This document shows positions 1 through 8,000 of a stretch of 31,820 nucleotides of DNA, in pieces. This stretch comes from a virus. Numbering within the stretch: the first letter of the stretch is position 1; every line of letters starts with the position of its first letter. Below the pieces are notes generated by a model. That model was given only the letters and a program-made list of their open reading frames with translations. It made no database searches and was not told where the DNA came from. The stretch lies in IMG/VR virus record IMGVR_UViG_3300022859_000149, positions 1 to 31,820 of that record; one strand, written 5' to 3'. The position numbers were made by a program, and so were the translations under genes.

Positions 1-3
1 CCA

Positions 4-624
4 GTGGATTGCGGACAATTGGAAATAGCGCCCTGGCCCGACGCTCGGCTCAGTCCGGACGGTCTGATCAAGGATGTCCGCGGCGACCACGTGGGCCGCT
101 ACAGGTGGGCTACGGAGCGTTTGCGGGGCGTCGGGGCACTGGTCATCGATGCCGGCTGTAACTGCGGCTACGGGACCTCGATTCTGGCAGCAGCGGGCAT
201 CGAGGTCCTGGCGGTCGACAACTGGGTCGAGGGTCTGGATTGGGGCCAGGCGCAGTACGATGCCGACGCCATCACCTGGCGCGAAATGGACTTGGACCGG
301 CCGTGTGCACTCTCTCCGGCCGGCGCCGTGGTGGCGTTCGAAATCATCGAGCACCTGCCGGACCCTCGGCACTTGTTACGGTCCGCTCGATCGGCGGCCC
401 CGCGGTTGCTGGCGAGCGTGCCGAACGAGGCGGTCTGGCCGCACGAACCGCGTCTGTTTCCGGTGCACCAGCGCCACTACCGCCGCGCCGAACTCTTGGC
501 GTTGCTGACGGAAACGGGCTGGAATCCGGTTGGCTGGTACGGGCAACGGGGCGGGAGTTCGCCTGTCGAGTCCGCCGTCAACGGCCGGACGCTCGTGGTC
601 GAATGCGTAAGGGCTGAGGAATGA
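4..624 (+). CDS. Class I SAM-dependent methyltransferase
   Basis: Predicted methyltransferase of the Rossmann-fold, SAM-binding class; the substrate is unknown. Motif I is visible as VIDAGCNCGYGT near residues 47-58, an acidic strand end (LAVDN) near 69-73, and an EIIEHLPDP motif near 113-121, a pattern typical of methyltransferase type 11/12 domains. The open frame runs to the window edge, so GTG at 4 is only the first available start and the gene may be 5'-truncated here. Its stop overlaps the next ATG (ATGA), so it is translated with the glycosyltransferase-like gene and the head-tail connector. The position among structural genes suggests virion, host-glycan or DNA modification, which is inference. 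Confidence 0.75.
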   Translation: MDCGQLEIAPWPDARLSPDGLIKDVRGDHVGRYRWATERLRGVGALVIDAGCNCGYGTSILAAAGIEVLAVDNWVEGLDWGQAQYDADAITWREMDLDRPCALSPAGAVVAFEIIEHLPDPRHLLRSARSAAPRLLASVPNEAVWPHEPRLFPVHQRHYRRAELLALLTETGWNPVGWYGQRGGSSPVESAVNGRTLVVECVRAEE

Positions 625-1421
625 GAGCTGCAATTCATGTCAACGGCGCAGCGCATCAGAGCGCCAATGCGCGGGCCATGCGCGCCGGCCTCGAGCGCCA
701 CGGCGTTGAGGTTGTGCATGCTGCGGTCGACGTGCCGGTCCTGTGTGACTTTGCCGTGATCTGGGGATGGCGCCAGCCGGCCGTGTCGGCGAACGGACCG
801 ACCCTGGTCATGGAGCGCGGCTATATCGGCGACCTCGAGAACCGCCGGCGCTGGACGTCGCTGGGTTGGGACGGGCTCAACGGTCGCGCTCGTCGACCAA
901 GCCCCGATGCTGGCGAGCGCTGGGACGCGCACTTCGAAACGATGATGCAGGCGCCTCGCGACGGTGGCGCCTACGTTTTGCTGGCCGGCCAATGCCGGGG
1001 CGATCGCGCCGTCGCGGGAACCAACATTGCTTTGTGGGCGCGCGATACGGCCCGCCAGTTGCAGGAGCTGACCGACTTGCCGATCAGGTTTCGCCCGCAT
1101 CCGCAGGAGCTCTCGCCATGGGACGTTCATGGCGTTGCAACGTCGGATCGCACGCTTGCCGAGGATCTGGCGGAGGCGGCGTTTGTCGTGACGTTCAATA
1201 GCAACGCCGGTGTCGACGCTGCTCTTGCCGGCGTGCCGGTGGTCGCCGTCGACGAGGGCGCCATGGCCTGGCCTATCGCCGCACATGAGCTGACCGCCAC
1301 CCCTGTGCTGCCGGGGCGGCGTACGTGGGCTACGCAGCTGGCGTTCTGCCAGTGGACGGCCCAAGAGATCGAAACCGGAGAGGCGTGGGAGGCGTTGCGC
1401 GAATGTATGACGGCCGATTGA
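621..1421 (+). CDS. Glycosyltransferase-like protein (GT-B-type C-terminal motif)
   Basis: Probable glycan- or polymer-transferring enzyme. An RPHP motif sits near residues 158-161, followed by a TFNSNAGVDAALAGVPVVAV block near 191-210, reminiscent of the donor-binding half of KpsS/CDP-glycerol transferase-like GT-B enzymes. The N-terminal half is poorly conserved to my eye. At 266 aa it is shorter than a full two-domain GT-B enzyme. It starts inside the methyltransferase stop (ATGA) and runs 19 nt into the connector gene, so it is firmly embedded in the late operon. It could act with the methyltransferase on one substrate. The family call is tentative. Confidence 0.5.
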   Translation: MRAAIHVNGAAHQSANARAMRAGLERHGVEVVHAAVDVPVLCDFAVIWGWRQPAVSANGPTLVMERGYIGDLENRRRWTSLGWDGLNGRARRPSPDAGERWDAHFETMMQAPRDGGAYVLLAGQCRGDRAVAGTNIALWARDTARQLQELTDLPIRFRPHPQELSPWDVHGVATSDRTLAEDLAEAAFVVTFNSNAGVDAALAGVPVVAVDEGAMAWPIAAHELTATPVLPGRRTWATQLAFCQWTAQEIETGEAWEALRECMTAD

Positions 1422-2032
1422 CGCTGGTCACCGCGCCGGCCTTTGAGCCGCTGACGCAGGCGGAGGCTTGGGCACACCTGCGGGTGCCGCTACTCGGCAG
1501 CCCTGCGGCGCCTGCGGACGAGACGAACATCGACCGACTCATTCAGCAGGTGCGTGAACACGTTGACGGCCGTGACGGTTGGCTGGGCCGTGCGCTTGTG
1601 ACGCAGACGTGGGACCTCAAGATGGACGGGTTCCCGCGCGCGGCGATCAAGCTGCCCTTGCCGCCGCTGCAGTCGGTGACGTCGGTCACCTACGTCGACG
1701 GCAACGGTGATAGCCAAACGCTCGCCGCGTCGGGGTACACGGTGACCGGTGTCGGGGAATTGGGCCCGGCGCGCATCGTCCCGTCCTACGGCAACAGTTG
1801 GCCGACGACGCGCAACCACGTCGACGTCGTGACGGTTCGGTTCGTTTGTGGCTACGCCAGCGGCAGCAGCCCGGACGACAACACGAAGGTCCCGGCGGCG
1901 ATCAGGGGCGGCCTGCTGCAGTTGCTGGAGCATTGGTACGACAATCCTTCGGCGGTCAGCGTCGGCGGAAGCGTGGCACCGATGCCGATGGCGGTGGAGT
2001 CGCTGCTGATGCCCTACCGCGTGGAGATGTAG
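1403..2032 (+). CDS. Head-tail connector protein (gp6/gp8-like adaptor)
   Basis: 209-aa neck protein expected to form the ring below the portal and link the head to the tail. It shows the usual family layout: LTQAEAWAHLRV near the N-terminus, a helical region containing RDGWLGRALVTQTWDL, a PLPPLQSVTSVTYVDGNG strand, and a C-terminal PAAIRGGLLQLLEHWYDN helix with a short tail. An earlier in-frame codon exists at 1325, but ATG at 1403 with an upstream GGGAGG is preferred because it gives the normal family N-terminus. It is followed by other neck proteins in the order typical of HK97-like and GTA-like siphophages. Confidence 0.85.
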   Translation: MYDGRLTLVTAPAFEPLTQAEAWAHLRVPLLGSPAAPADETNIDRLIQQVREHVDGRDGWLGRALVTQTWDLKMDGFPRAAIKLPLPPLQSVTSVTYVDGNGDSQTLAASGYTVTGVGELGPARIVPSYGNSWPTTRNHVDVVTVRFVCGYASGSSPDDNTKVPAAIRGGLLQLLEHWYDNPSAVSVGGSVAPMPMAVESLLMPYRVEM

Positions 2033-2035
2033 CCC

Positions 2036-2290
2036 GTGGCGTCGACGAAACTTGTTTTGCGGTTTCAGGACGATGGGGTTGCGGATGCCGTCCGCGAGTT
2101 CACGTCGCTTTATCGCGGCGGTGCCGGCGTGCCGACCTATCTGCGAGACCGCGTTGACGGGATGCTCGCTAATCGTGGGCAGGGGTTCCTGCGCTTTGAG
2201 CGGCTGACAGTTAGTCCAGGCCATGAATTGCTCGCCATCCTGGCGACGCTACGCGCGATCCGGGGAGCGTCATGCAGCTTGGCACCCTAG
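2036..2290 (+). CDS. Small hypothetical neck-region protein
   Basis: 84-aa protein starting at GTG 2036, three bases after the connector stop, and overlapping the start of the head-tail closure gene. No domain is recognised. The N-terminal half (KLVLRFQDDGVADAVREFTSL) looks like an alternating strand and helix, and the C-terminal part is helical. Position alone suggests a small structural or assembly role. The ORF could be real or a filler; tight packing on both sides favours a real gene. Confidence 0.5.
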   Translation: MASTKLVLRFQDDGVADAVREFTSLYRGGAGVPTYLRDRVDGMLANRGQGFLRFERLTVSPGHELLAILATLRAIRGASCSLAP

Positions 2291-2589
2291 ACCGCTACGT
2301 CACGATCCAGCAGGCGACCAAGGCGCAGGACGCGGCGTTTCAGGAGATCGAGACCTGGTCGACCTATGCGCAGGTCTGGGCCAGAAAGATGGATATCCGC
2401 CCGCGCGATCGCTTTGCTGCCGATCAGGTCATCGAGGAAGAGATCACGACGTTTCGCGTGCACTACATGTCGGCGCTGACCGTCGAGATGCGCGTCGTCC
2501 ACGACAGCAAGACCTACGAGATTATCGGCATTGCTGAGCTCGGGCGCCGCGAGGGTCTGGACGTAACAGCGAGAGCGATGTTGCCGTGA
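2272..2589 (+). CDS. Head-tail joining (closure/stopper) protein
   Basis: 105-aa protein of the SPP1 gp16 / phage head-tail adaptor family, which closes the head exit channel below the connector. The start GTLDRYVTIQQAT, the central WSTYAQVWARK and the DSKTYEIIGIAELGRREGL segment are characteristic. It begins inside the preceding small gene and its stop region overlaps the next start (about 4 nt), indicating translational coupling. The family normally lies between the gp6-like connector and the tail terminator, as here. Confidence 0.85.
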   Translation: MQLGTLDRYVTIQQATKAQDAAFQEIETWSTYAQVWARKMDIRPRDRFAADQVIEEEITTFRVHYMSALTVEMRVVHDSKTYEIIGIAELGRREGLDVTARAMLP

Positions 2590-3005
2590 GTATTGAGACC
2601 GCTGTCGCCAATTATGTGATCACCGACGGAACGGTGGCCGGGCTCGTGGTTGCCCGCATCTACCCGCTGCGGCTACCCCAGAATCCGACATACCCGGCGC
2701 TTGTGTTCCGTCGGGTGTCGGGCCCACAGCTGCACAATCTGGCTGGCGCCGCCGGTCGCGCGACGCCCAGGCTGCAGATCGATTGCTATGCCGAGACCTA
2801 TCTCGAAGCCAAGGATCTCGCGGCGGCGGTCAAGGCGCGGCTGGATGGTTACCGAGGGACCATGGACACGGCGGATTCGCCCGCGGTTACGTTCACGGTC
2901 GACACCTGCAAGTTGGAAAACTCGTTGGATTTCGACGAGAGCGATGTTCCCAACAAGACGCTGCACCGCATCGCCCAAGACTACATCGTCAATCACAGGG
3001 AATAG
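2586..3005 (+). CDS. Tail terminator / completion protein (DUF3168-like)
   Basis: 139-aa protein that would cap the end of the tail tube and dock it to the neck. The family signature is seen in ARIYPLRLPQNPTYPALVF near residues 23-41, then LQIDCYAETYLEAKDLAAAV near 63-82, followed by the strands of the alpha-beta fold. Length and position are normal for DUF3168 proteins. It starts at GTG 2586 overlapping the upstream stop. Confidence 0.8.
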   Translation: MSIETAVANYVITDGTVAGLVVARIYPLRLPQNPTYPALVFRRVSGPQLHNLAGAAGRATPRLQIDCYAETYLEAKDLAAAVKARLDGYRGTMDTADSPAVTFTVDTCKLENSLDFDESDVPNKTLHRIAQDYIVNHRE

Positions 3006-3011
3006 CCGATC

Positions 3012-3323
3012 ATGACCCTTTTCCTCGTTATCACGCCTGACGGCCCCGTCATCGCGCGGGCCAATCGCAAGCACCATGTCCCCGGCCTCGGCCTCGATGG
3101 CGAGGTCCACACGTTGCTGCCCGATGGCATGGACGGTGTTGTCTGGGACGGCCGTGAGGGCGACGCCGAGTCGGGCGCACCGGTCGACAGCCCTGACGCC
3201 GAGCAAGGCGCCGGCGAGGGCACCCGGTTCTTGGGCGACAAACCGAAGCGCGGATCATCTCGGCGCAAGGCCGAGCGCTCGCTGAGCGATCCGCCGGAAA
3301 CGGACGACGCCACCGCCGACTGA
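3012..3323 (+). CDS. Hypothetical protein with acidic, disordered C-terminus
   Basis: 103-aa protein with a compact N-terminal segment (MTLFLVITPDGPVIARANRK) and a charged, low-complexity second half rich in Asp, Glu, Gly and Arg. No known family is recognised. It is the last gene before an intrinsic terminator, in the slot between tail terminator and tail tube genes, where phages often carry poorly conserved accessory structural proteins. Confidence 0.55.
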   Translation: MTLFLVITPDGPVIARANRKHHVPGLGLDGEVHTLLPDGMDGVVWDGREGDAESGAPVDSPDAEQGAGEGTRFLGDKPKRGSSRRKAERSLSDPPETDDATAD

Positions 3324-3355
3324 TTTTTTCAGCCCCGTTCACGCGGGGTTTTTGC
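3322..3355 (+). terminator. Intrinsic terminator between neck and tail genes
   Basis: A CCCCG stem (3333-3337) pairs with CGGGG (3344-3348) around a 6-nt loop and is followed by TTTTT (3349-3353). An A/T-rich run also precedes the stem (3323-3329), so it may work on both strands. Placed directly after the 3323 stop, it would partly separate neck from tail transcripts; the leader elements follow immediately. Confidence 0.7.
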
Positions 3356-3386
3356 TGAATTGGCGTCCCGGGGCAGGCGCCGAATG

Positions 3387-3420
3387 CAACGCCGTGAGGC
3401 GTCGCGTCCCTTAGATGGAG
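3387..3420 (+). promoter_or_regulatory. GNRA-hairpin leader element, copy A (no adjacent start)
   Basis: ACGCC (3389-3393), GTGA loop, GGCGT (3398-3402), then TCCC and GATGGAG (3414-3420). It matches copies B, C and D but no start codon follows at the expected distance. The next element, copy B, begins about 32 nt later, so A and B form a tandem pair in front of the tail tube gene. It may be a vestigial or reinforcing copy. Confidence 0.65.
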
Positions 3421-3451
3421 CCCCTTCGAAACTAGAGACTGTCCACCCGCC

Positions 3452-3493
3452 AACGCCGCGAGGCGCAGGCCTTCCCACAGATGGAGAAATACC
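3452..3493 (+). promoter_or_regulatory. GNRA-hairpin leader element, copy B (tail tube gene)
   Basis: CGCC (3454-3457), GCGA loop (3458-3461), GGCG (3462-3465), then TTCCCA (3472-3477) and AGATGGAGAA containing the Shine-Dalgarno, 7 nt before GTG 3494. The loop differs from the other copies (GCGA rather than GTGA) but remains a GNRA tetraloop. Confidence 0.7.
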
Positions 3494-3910
3494 GTGACCA
3501 CATACGTTGCCGACGGGACCGTCTTTTCACGGTCCAATGCAGACTCTCCGGAAACCTACACCGCCATTGCTCAAGTCATGAGCATCGGCTCCGTCGGTCA
3601 GGACCGGGGCCTGATCGATGTGACCAACCTTTCGTCCCCGGCGCGCGAGTACAAGAAAGCGATCAAGGACGGACAGGAAATCCAGTTAGTGATCCAGTAT
3701 GACCCGGACGATAGCGGGCATGCCGGGCTGCGCACCGACAACAACGCCGAGACGGCCCGAAACTTCCGGGTCACGTTTACGGACTCCCCAGCGCAGACTG
3801 TGACGTTCGCTGGCCTGGTGACCAACTGGTTGGTCACCAACATCGAGATCGACAACATTCTTCAGCTGAATGTGACGGTCAAGCCGACGGGTGACTTAAC
3901 TTTTGCCTAG
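3494..3910 (+). CDS. Major tail tube protein
   Basis: 138-aa protein expected to polymerise as hexameric rings forming the tail tube. It has the tail-tube beta-sandwich pattern: an N-terminal strand and loop (VADGTVFSRS), a central helix-like REYKKAIKDGQEI, and C-terminal strands ending VKPTGDLTFA. Size and position (after the tail terminator, before the tail chaperones) fit. GTG 3494 is preceded by a strong Shine-Dalgarno inside leader copy B. It is probably among the most abundant proteins made, consistent with the doubled leader elements upstream. Confidence 0.8.
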   Translation: MTTYVADGTVFSRSNADSPETYTAIAQVMSIGSVGQDRGLIDVTNLSSPAREYKKAIKDGQEIQLVIQYDPDDSGHAGLRTDNNAETARNFRVTFTDSPAQTVTFAGLVTNWLVTNIEIDNILQLNVTVKPTGDLTFA

Positions 3911-3920
3911 TAGCCCAGCC

Positions 3921-3963
3921 CACGCCGTGAGGCGTCGGCATTCCCAGGACGGAGAAAACCCCT
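3921..3963 (+). promoter_or_regulatory. GNRA-hairpin leader element, copy C (tail chaperone)
   Basis: ACGCC (3922-3926), GTGA loop, GGCGT (3931-3935), then TTCCCA (3941-3946) and GACGGAGAAAACC ahead of ATG 3964. Spacing from hairpin to GGAG is 15 nt, close to the 14-17 nt of the other copies. Confidence 0.75.
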
Positions 3964-4278
3964 ATGAACGACAAGACCCTCGACGAGGTCACGCTGCCCA
4001 GCGGCGACGTCGTCTATTCGAAGCCCATGACTGTGGGCGCGATCCGCCGAGCCATTGCCCAATCCAAGGACAAGGCCAACAAGAACAAGCAGGACGACGA
4101 GAAGCTGACAGATCTCGTGATTGCCGGGACCATCGTCCATCAGGACGGCAGTCCGTTTTTTGCCGATATCGCGGACATTCTGGAAGTCCCGCAGCCCGAC
4201 TTCATGGCGCTGCAGAGGCTATCTCTTCGTACGAACGGCATGGGCGGTGATGAGGCAGAGGACGTCGCGGGAAACTAG
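3964..4278 (+). CDS. Tail assembly chaperone, short form (gpG-like)
   Basis: 104-aa protein expected to coat the tape measure during tail assembly, like lambda gpG. It is acidic and lysine-rich with a short beta start (VTLPSGDVVYSKPMTVGAIRR), followed by helices. It ends at TAG 4276-4278, immediately after a G GGA AAC slippery heptamer, so a fraction of ribosomes should continue in the -1 frame to 4622 and make a longer gpGT-like fusion of about 219 aa. The slot between tail tube and tape measure is diagnostic. Confidence 0.8.
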   Translation: MNDKTLDEVTLPSGDVVYSKPMTVGAIRRAIAQSKDKANKNKQDDEKLTDLVIAGTIVHQDGSPFFADIADILEVPQPDFMALQRLSLRTNGMGGDEAEDVAGN

Positions 4279-4298
4279 CGAGCGACCCGCGCCGGCGG
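4269..4298 (+). promoter_or_regulatory. -1 programmed frameshift site (G GGA AAC)
   Basis: In the frame of the upstream gene the sequence reads GCG GGA AAC TAG, which contains the X XXY YYZ heptamer GGGAAAC at 4269-4275. Slipping back one base gives GGG AAA C and continues in an open frame to 4622. Lambda G/GT uses the near-identical GGGAAAG. A small GC-rich hairpin, CCGC (4287-4290) with GCGG (4295-4298), lies 11 nt downstream and could stimulate pausing. Confidence 0.8.
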
Positions 4299-4622
4299 TT
4301 TCTGTTTCGCCTGGCCCTCGCACTCGGTCGCACCGTGGCCGAGCTTGAGGACACCCTGTCGAACGTGGAGCTGAATGAGTGGGTCGCGTTTTATTCCATT
4401 GAGCCGTTCGGGAGCGAGATCGAGTGGCTCCGGGTCGGCACCATCGCCGCGACGATGGTCAACGTCGCCAGGGGCTTCAGCGGCAAGAAGGGCGGTGCAA
4501 CGCCCATGAGTTTCGTGCCCAAGTTTGCGACCCCTTCTGGGAAGAAGTCCCGGTCGCGCCTAATCCGGCAGAACCTGATCGAGACCTTTGGTGATCGGGT
4601 GAAGTTAAAAAAGGACGAATAG
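4275..4622 (+). CDS. Tail assembly chaperone frameshift extension (gpT-like domain)
   Basis: C-terminal part of the predicted G-T fusion, reached by the -1 frameshift at 4269-4275 and giving 115 extra residues. The frame is open across the slippery site with no stop. Its signature FRLALALGRTVAELED then WVAFYSIEPFG is typical of tail assembly protein T-like domains, which recruit tail tube subunits. A GTG at 4335 could in principle start it alone, but that would remove the conserved RLALALGRT segment, so the fusion is preferred. The C-terminus is basic (SGKKSRSRLIRQNL). Confidence 0.75.
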   Translation, partial: LASDPRRRFLFRLALALGRTVAELEDTLSNVELNEWVAFYSIEPFGSEIEWLRVGTIAATMVNVARGFSGKKGGATPMSFVPKFATPSGKKSRSRLIRQNLIETFGDRVKLKKDE

Positions 4623-4627
4623 TCGAA

Positions 4628-5047
4628 ATGCCCATCACGGACTTCACCATCAGGGGGGCCAAGGAGATGGATAAACTCCTGCGAGAGCTCGGCCCTCGGA
4701 CCGCCAACCGTGTTGGCGATCAGGCGTTGCGTGCTGGCGCGAAGGTCATCGTGGAAGAGGCCAAGCGGCTAGTTTCTGTCAAGACCGGAGAACTACGCGA
4801 TGCGATCACGGTTGCGACGGAAAAGAGCCGGACGGCCGGAGACGAGCGGATTGTGTTCATCGGCTTCAAGCCGCCGGTGTCACGCCGTGCTCATCTGACC
4901 GAGTATGGAACGTCAAAAACTCCAGCCAAGCCGTTCATTCGCCCGGCCATGGACACCCGGGCTTCGGACGCGCTCGCGGCGATCGGCAAGGTCCTTGCGC
5001 GCGGCATCACGCGAGAAGCCAATAAACTCGCAAAGCCGGTGAGGTAG
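4628..5047 (+). CDS. HK97 gp10-like tail component
   Basis: 139-aa protein of the HK97 gp10 family (neck/tail completion). Visible signatures are an N-terminal MDKLLRELGPRTANRVGDQA helix, VKTGELRDAI near residues 57-66 and the highly typical LTEYGTSKTPAKPFIRPAMD near 91-110. Usually this gene precedes the tail terminator; here it lies between the tail chaperones and the tape measure, a mild rearrangement of standard order. Confidence 0.85.
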   Translation: MPITDFTIRGAKEMDKLLRELGPRTANRVGDQALRAGAKVIVEEAKRLVSVKTGELRDAITVATEKSRTAGDERIVFIGFKPPVSRRAHLTEYGTSKTPAKPFIRPAMDTRASDALAAIGKVLARGITREANKLAKPVR

Positions 5048-5051
5048 CCCC

Positions 5052-8000
5052 GTGGCTTCGATCGGATCACTGACCGCTTCGCTCGCCCTGGAGTCGGCCG
5101 CGTTCAAGCGCGACCTTTCCAAGGCGTCGCAGGCGGTCGCGTCGAATTCGGCGAAGATGAACAAGTCGTTGCGTTCGATTCAGACGTCGACCAAGGGTCT
5201 AAACCGGCAATTCGGCCAGCTCCGCGCCGGCGTCACGGCGCTGGCGGGCGCCTTGGTGGTACGGCAGTTCACCAGTTTTGCACGCGCCGCGATCGAGACG
5301 GCGGACTCGCTGGCCAAGCAGTCGAAGCAGCTTCAGTTCGCTGCGGGCGAGCTACAGCGCTACCGCATTGAGGGCGAACTTGCCGGCGTCACAACGGAGA
5401 AGCTCGAGTCCGGCATCGGTGCCTTCGTCAAGCGGGTTGGCGAGCTACGCGCCGGCACCGGCACGCTGGTGACCATTCTCGACAAGTCTAATTTGGCGCT
5501 AAAGCAGCAGCTGCTCGCGGCTACCAGTGCCGAGGACGGCTTGAAAATCATGTTGGAGGCGATCCGCAACACCGGCAGCTCCTTCGATAAGCTGGCGCTG
5601 GCGGCGGCGGGGTTCGGTCGCCAGGCCGGCCAGGCGATGGTGTTGCTGGCCGAGAGCGCCGGCACACTGGACGTCGAGATGGCCAAGCTTGTCACCCGGA
5701 GCGACTCGGTGCTGGCGGCGTCGGAGCGGCTCAACGACGAGTTGACGCTACTCAAGGCTGCGTTTTCGGCCGGCTTCGACACGGCGATCATCGAGGGGCT
5801 ATCCGGATCGGTGGACGCCTCGGCCGAGTCGATGCGCGAGGCGCGCGAGATCGGCGAGGAATTCGGCCGCGCGGTGGGCCAGGCGATGCGTGCCACGGCC
5901 GAGGCGGCCAAGTTCGTGGCCCGCAACATGCGCGTAATAGTCACCGTCCTCGGCTCCCTGGTGGCGCTCAAGGCGGCCGGTGTGATCATTAGCATCGCTA
6001 CTGCCATGGTGGTCTTGGCGAAGGCCATGGTGTCAGCAGCGTTGGCGGGCAATTTTCTAAAGCTCGGCCTCGTCGGCGCGAAGAAGGGACTCATCGGCAT
6101 CGTCGCGGCGGTTGCGGCGGCGTCGGCGATCTGGGCGGCGTTTGGCAGCGAGGCTGTCGCCGCGATCGAGGACGCGCAAACCGCGGTCGAGAAGCTGACT
6201 GACGGTAGTGGCGGTGTCTCGGCGCTGACCGACGAGATCGAGAAATCGATCGAGGCCAATAAAGAGCAAATCGAGATATACAAGGGCGTCGCCTTCGCGC
6301 TGGAAGTCGGGTCAATCAAGCACACGCAGGTTGCCGACGCGATTGCTTTGGAGAACGAAGTCTCTCGGCTCGGCATCGACCTCACGACGGAGCAAGGCGC
6401 GGAGTGGCTTCGCACGGCCCGTGAGGCACAGAAATATGAGAAGCGCCTGGAGTCGCTGGTCGATGTCCAGGAGCAGAACGCTGCCGCTGCGAAGGAGGTG
6501 CTCCAGGCGACCGCTGAGCAGGAGCGCGAGATTCGGGAGGCGATGCAGCGCCCGTTCCTCAACGCGATCGAGGGCATCCAGAGCGCCTTTACGGGCGCGT
6601 TCGAGTCGCTGTTTTCCGGCGGCGTTCGGACATTCTCCGATCTCGCATCGACAGTGAAGGGCGTTTTCGTCCGCTTGGCGGCGGAGATCGCGGCCTTGCT
6701 GGTGTTCCGCCCGGCGCTAGGCGGGCTGCTAACGGGCTTTGGCGCGACCGGCTTGGCTTCGTCGCTCGGTGTCGGCGGCGGCGGCGGCGGTGGTAGCGGC
6801 CTCCCTAGCATCCCGGGCATCGGCAATCTATTCTCCGGCGTCGGCAGCACGGTCAACAGTTTCGGGTTCAGGTCCGGGCTGTTTGGCATGCCGGCCATGA
6901 ACACGCCTATGGGCTTCTCGCCGGCTGCCGCGGGGTCGCTAACCAGCGCCTCGCTTTCATCCGTCCTGGGTGTCGCCGGCCTCGGTGCCTTTGGCGGTGG
7001 CATTCTCGCCAGCTTGATCGGCGGCAACACGACCGGCGGCAGTGTTGGTGGAGGCCTTGGGGCCGGGCTCGGCTTCGCGGTCGGTGGCCCGATCGGCGGC
7101 CTGATCGGCGGCGGTCTAGGCAGCATCGCAGGCAGCCTGTTTGGTGGTGGCCGCAGCGTTGGGCCGATCGGCCACACCAATATTGTGTCAGAGGGCGGCA
7201 AGCTGGTGGTTAGCACCTCGGGGGCCGACAACGGCGCGAACGTTTCTGCGACCATCCAACAGGCCCAACAGGCCGTGCAGGCGCTCAATGCTCTGGCGTC
7301 TCAGTTTGACCTGGCCTTCAAGTCCAATGAGCCGACCAACGGGATCTTGGTCGGGACGATCGGTCAGGGCGCCAACGTGTCGGGCCCGAAGTCGGTCGAA
7401 GAATTCATTCAACATGTGCTCAAGAGCGGGCAGATCAGCGGCAGCGGCAGCGCCGACACGGTTCTCAAAAACATCGACCCGACGGCGAGCATCGACAAGC
7501 TGACGGCCGGTTTGCAGCTCGCGCAGGCGATCGATGACATCGACTTGACCGACACCGAGCTGTCCATTCGCAACATCAACAAGGCCTGGGCCGAGCAGAT
7601 CGACCTCGCGAAGGAGCTGGGGCTCGCAACCGGCAAGCTCGTGGAGCAGCGGGACAAGGAAATTCAGGCCGTCCACAATCAAATCGATATTGAAAAGCTG
7701 AACGCCCGCGCTCAGTTCACCCAGGCCGCTAGTTCGATCGCCGATTTTGTGCGGGCTCAGTCGTTGTCGGCCACTTCGAGCCTAAGCCCCACAGCGCGGC
7801 TGACGGAGGCGCAGCGGCAGTTTTCCGGATTGCTGAACACGGTGCGCGGCGGCGATCTCGGCTTCACCGGCGATCTGACTCAGTCGGCGTCCACGCTTCT
7901 TAGTGTCGGTCGTGAAAACTTTGCGTCATCGGTCGACTTCGCAAATCTCGAAGGCTTTGTCCGAAGCAGCCTGTTGAACCTCGCGGAGACCGTTGGCAGC

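Noticed and set aside
5360-7288. Long minus-strand open frame of 642 codons inside the tape measure gene
   Set aside because: It is antisense to a clear tape measure protein, Pro/Ser/Ala-rich, without a Shine-Dalgarno or family motif; typical shadow frame of high-GC DNA.
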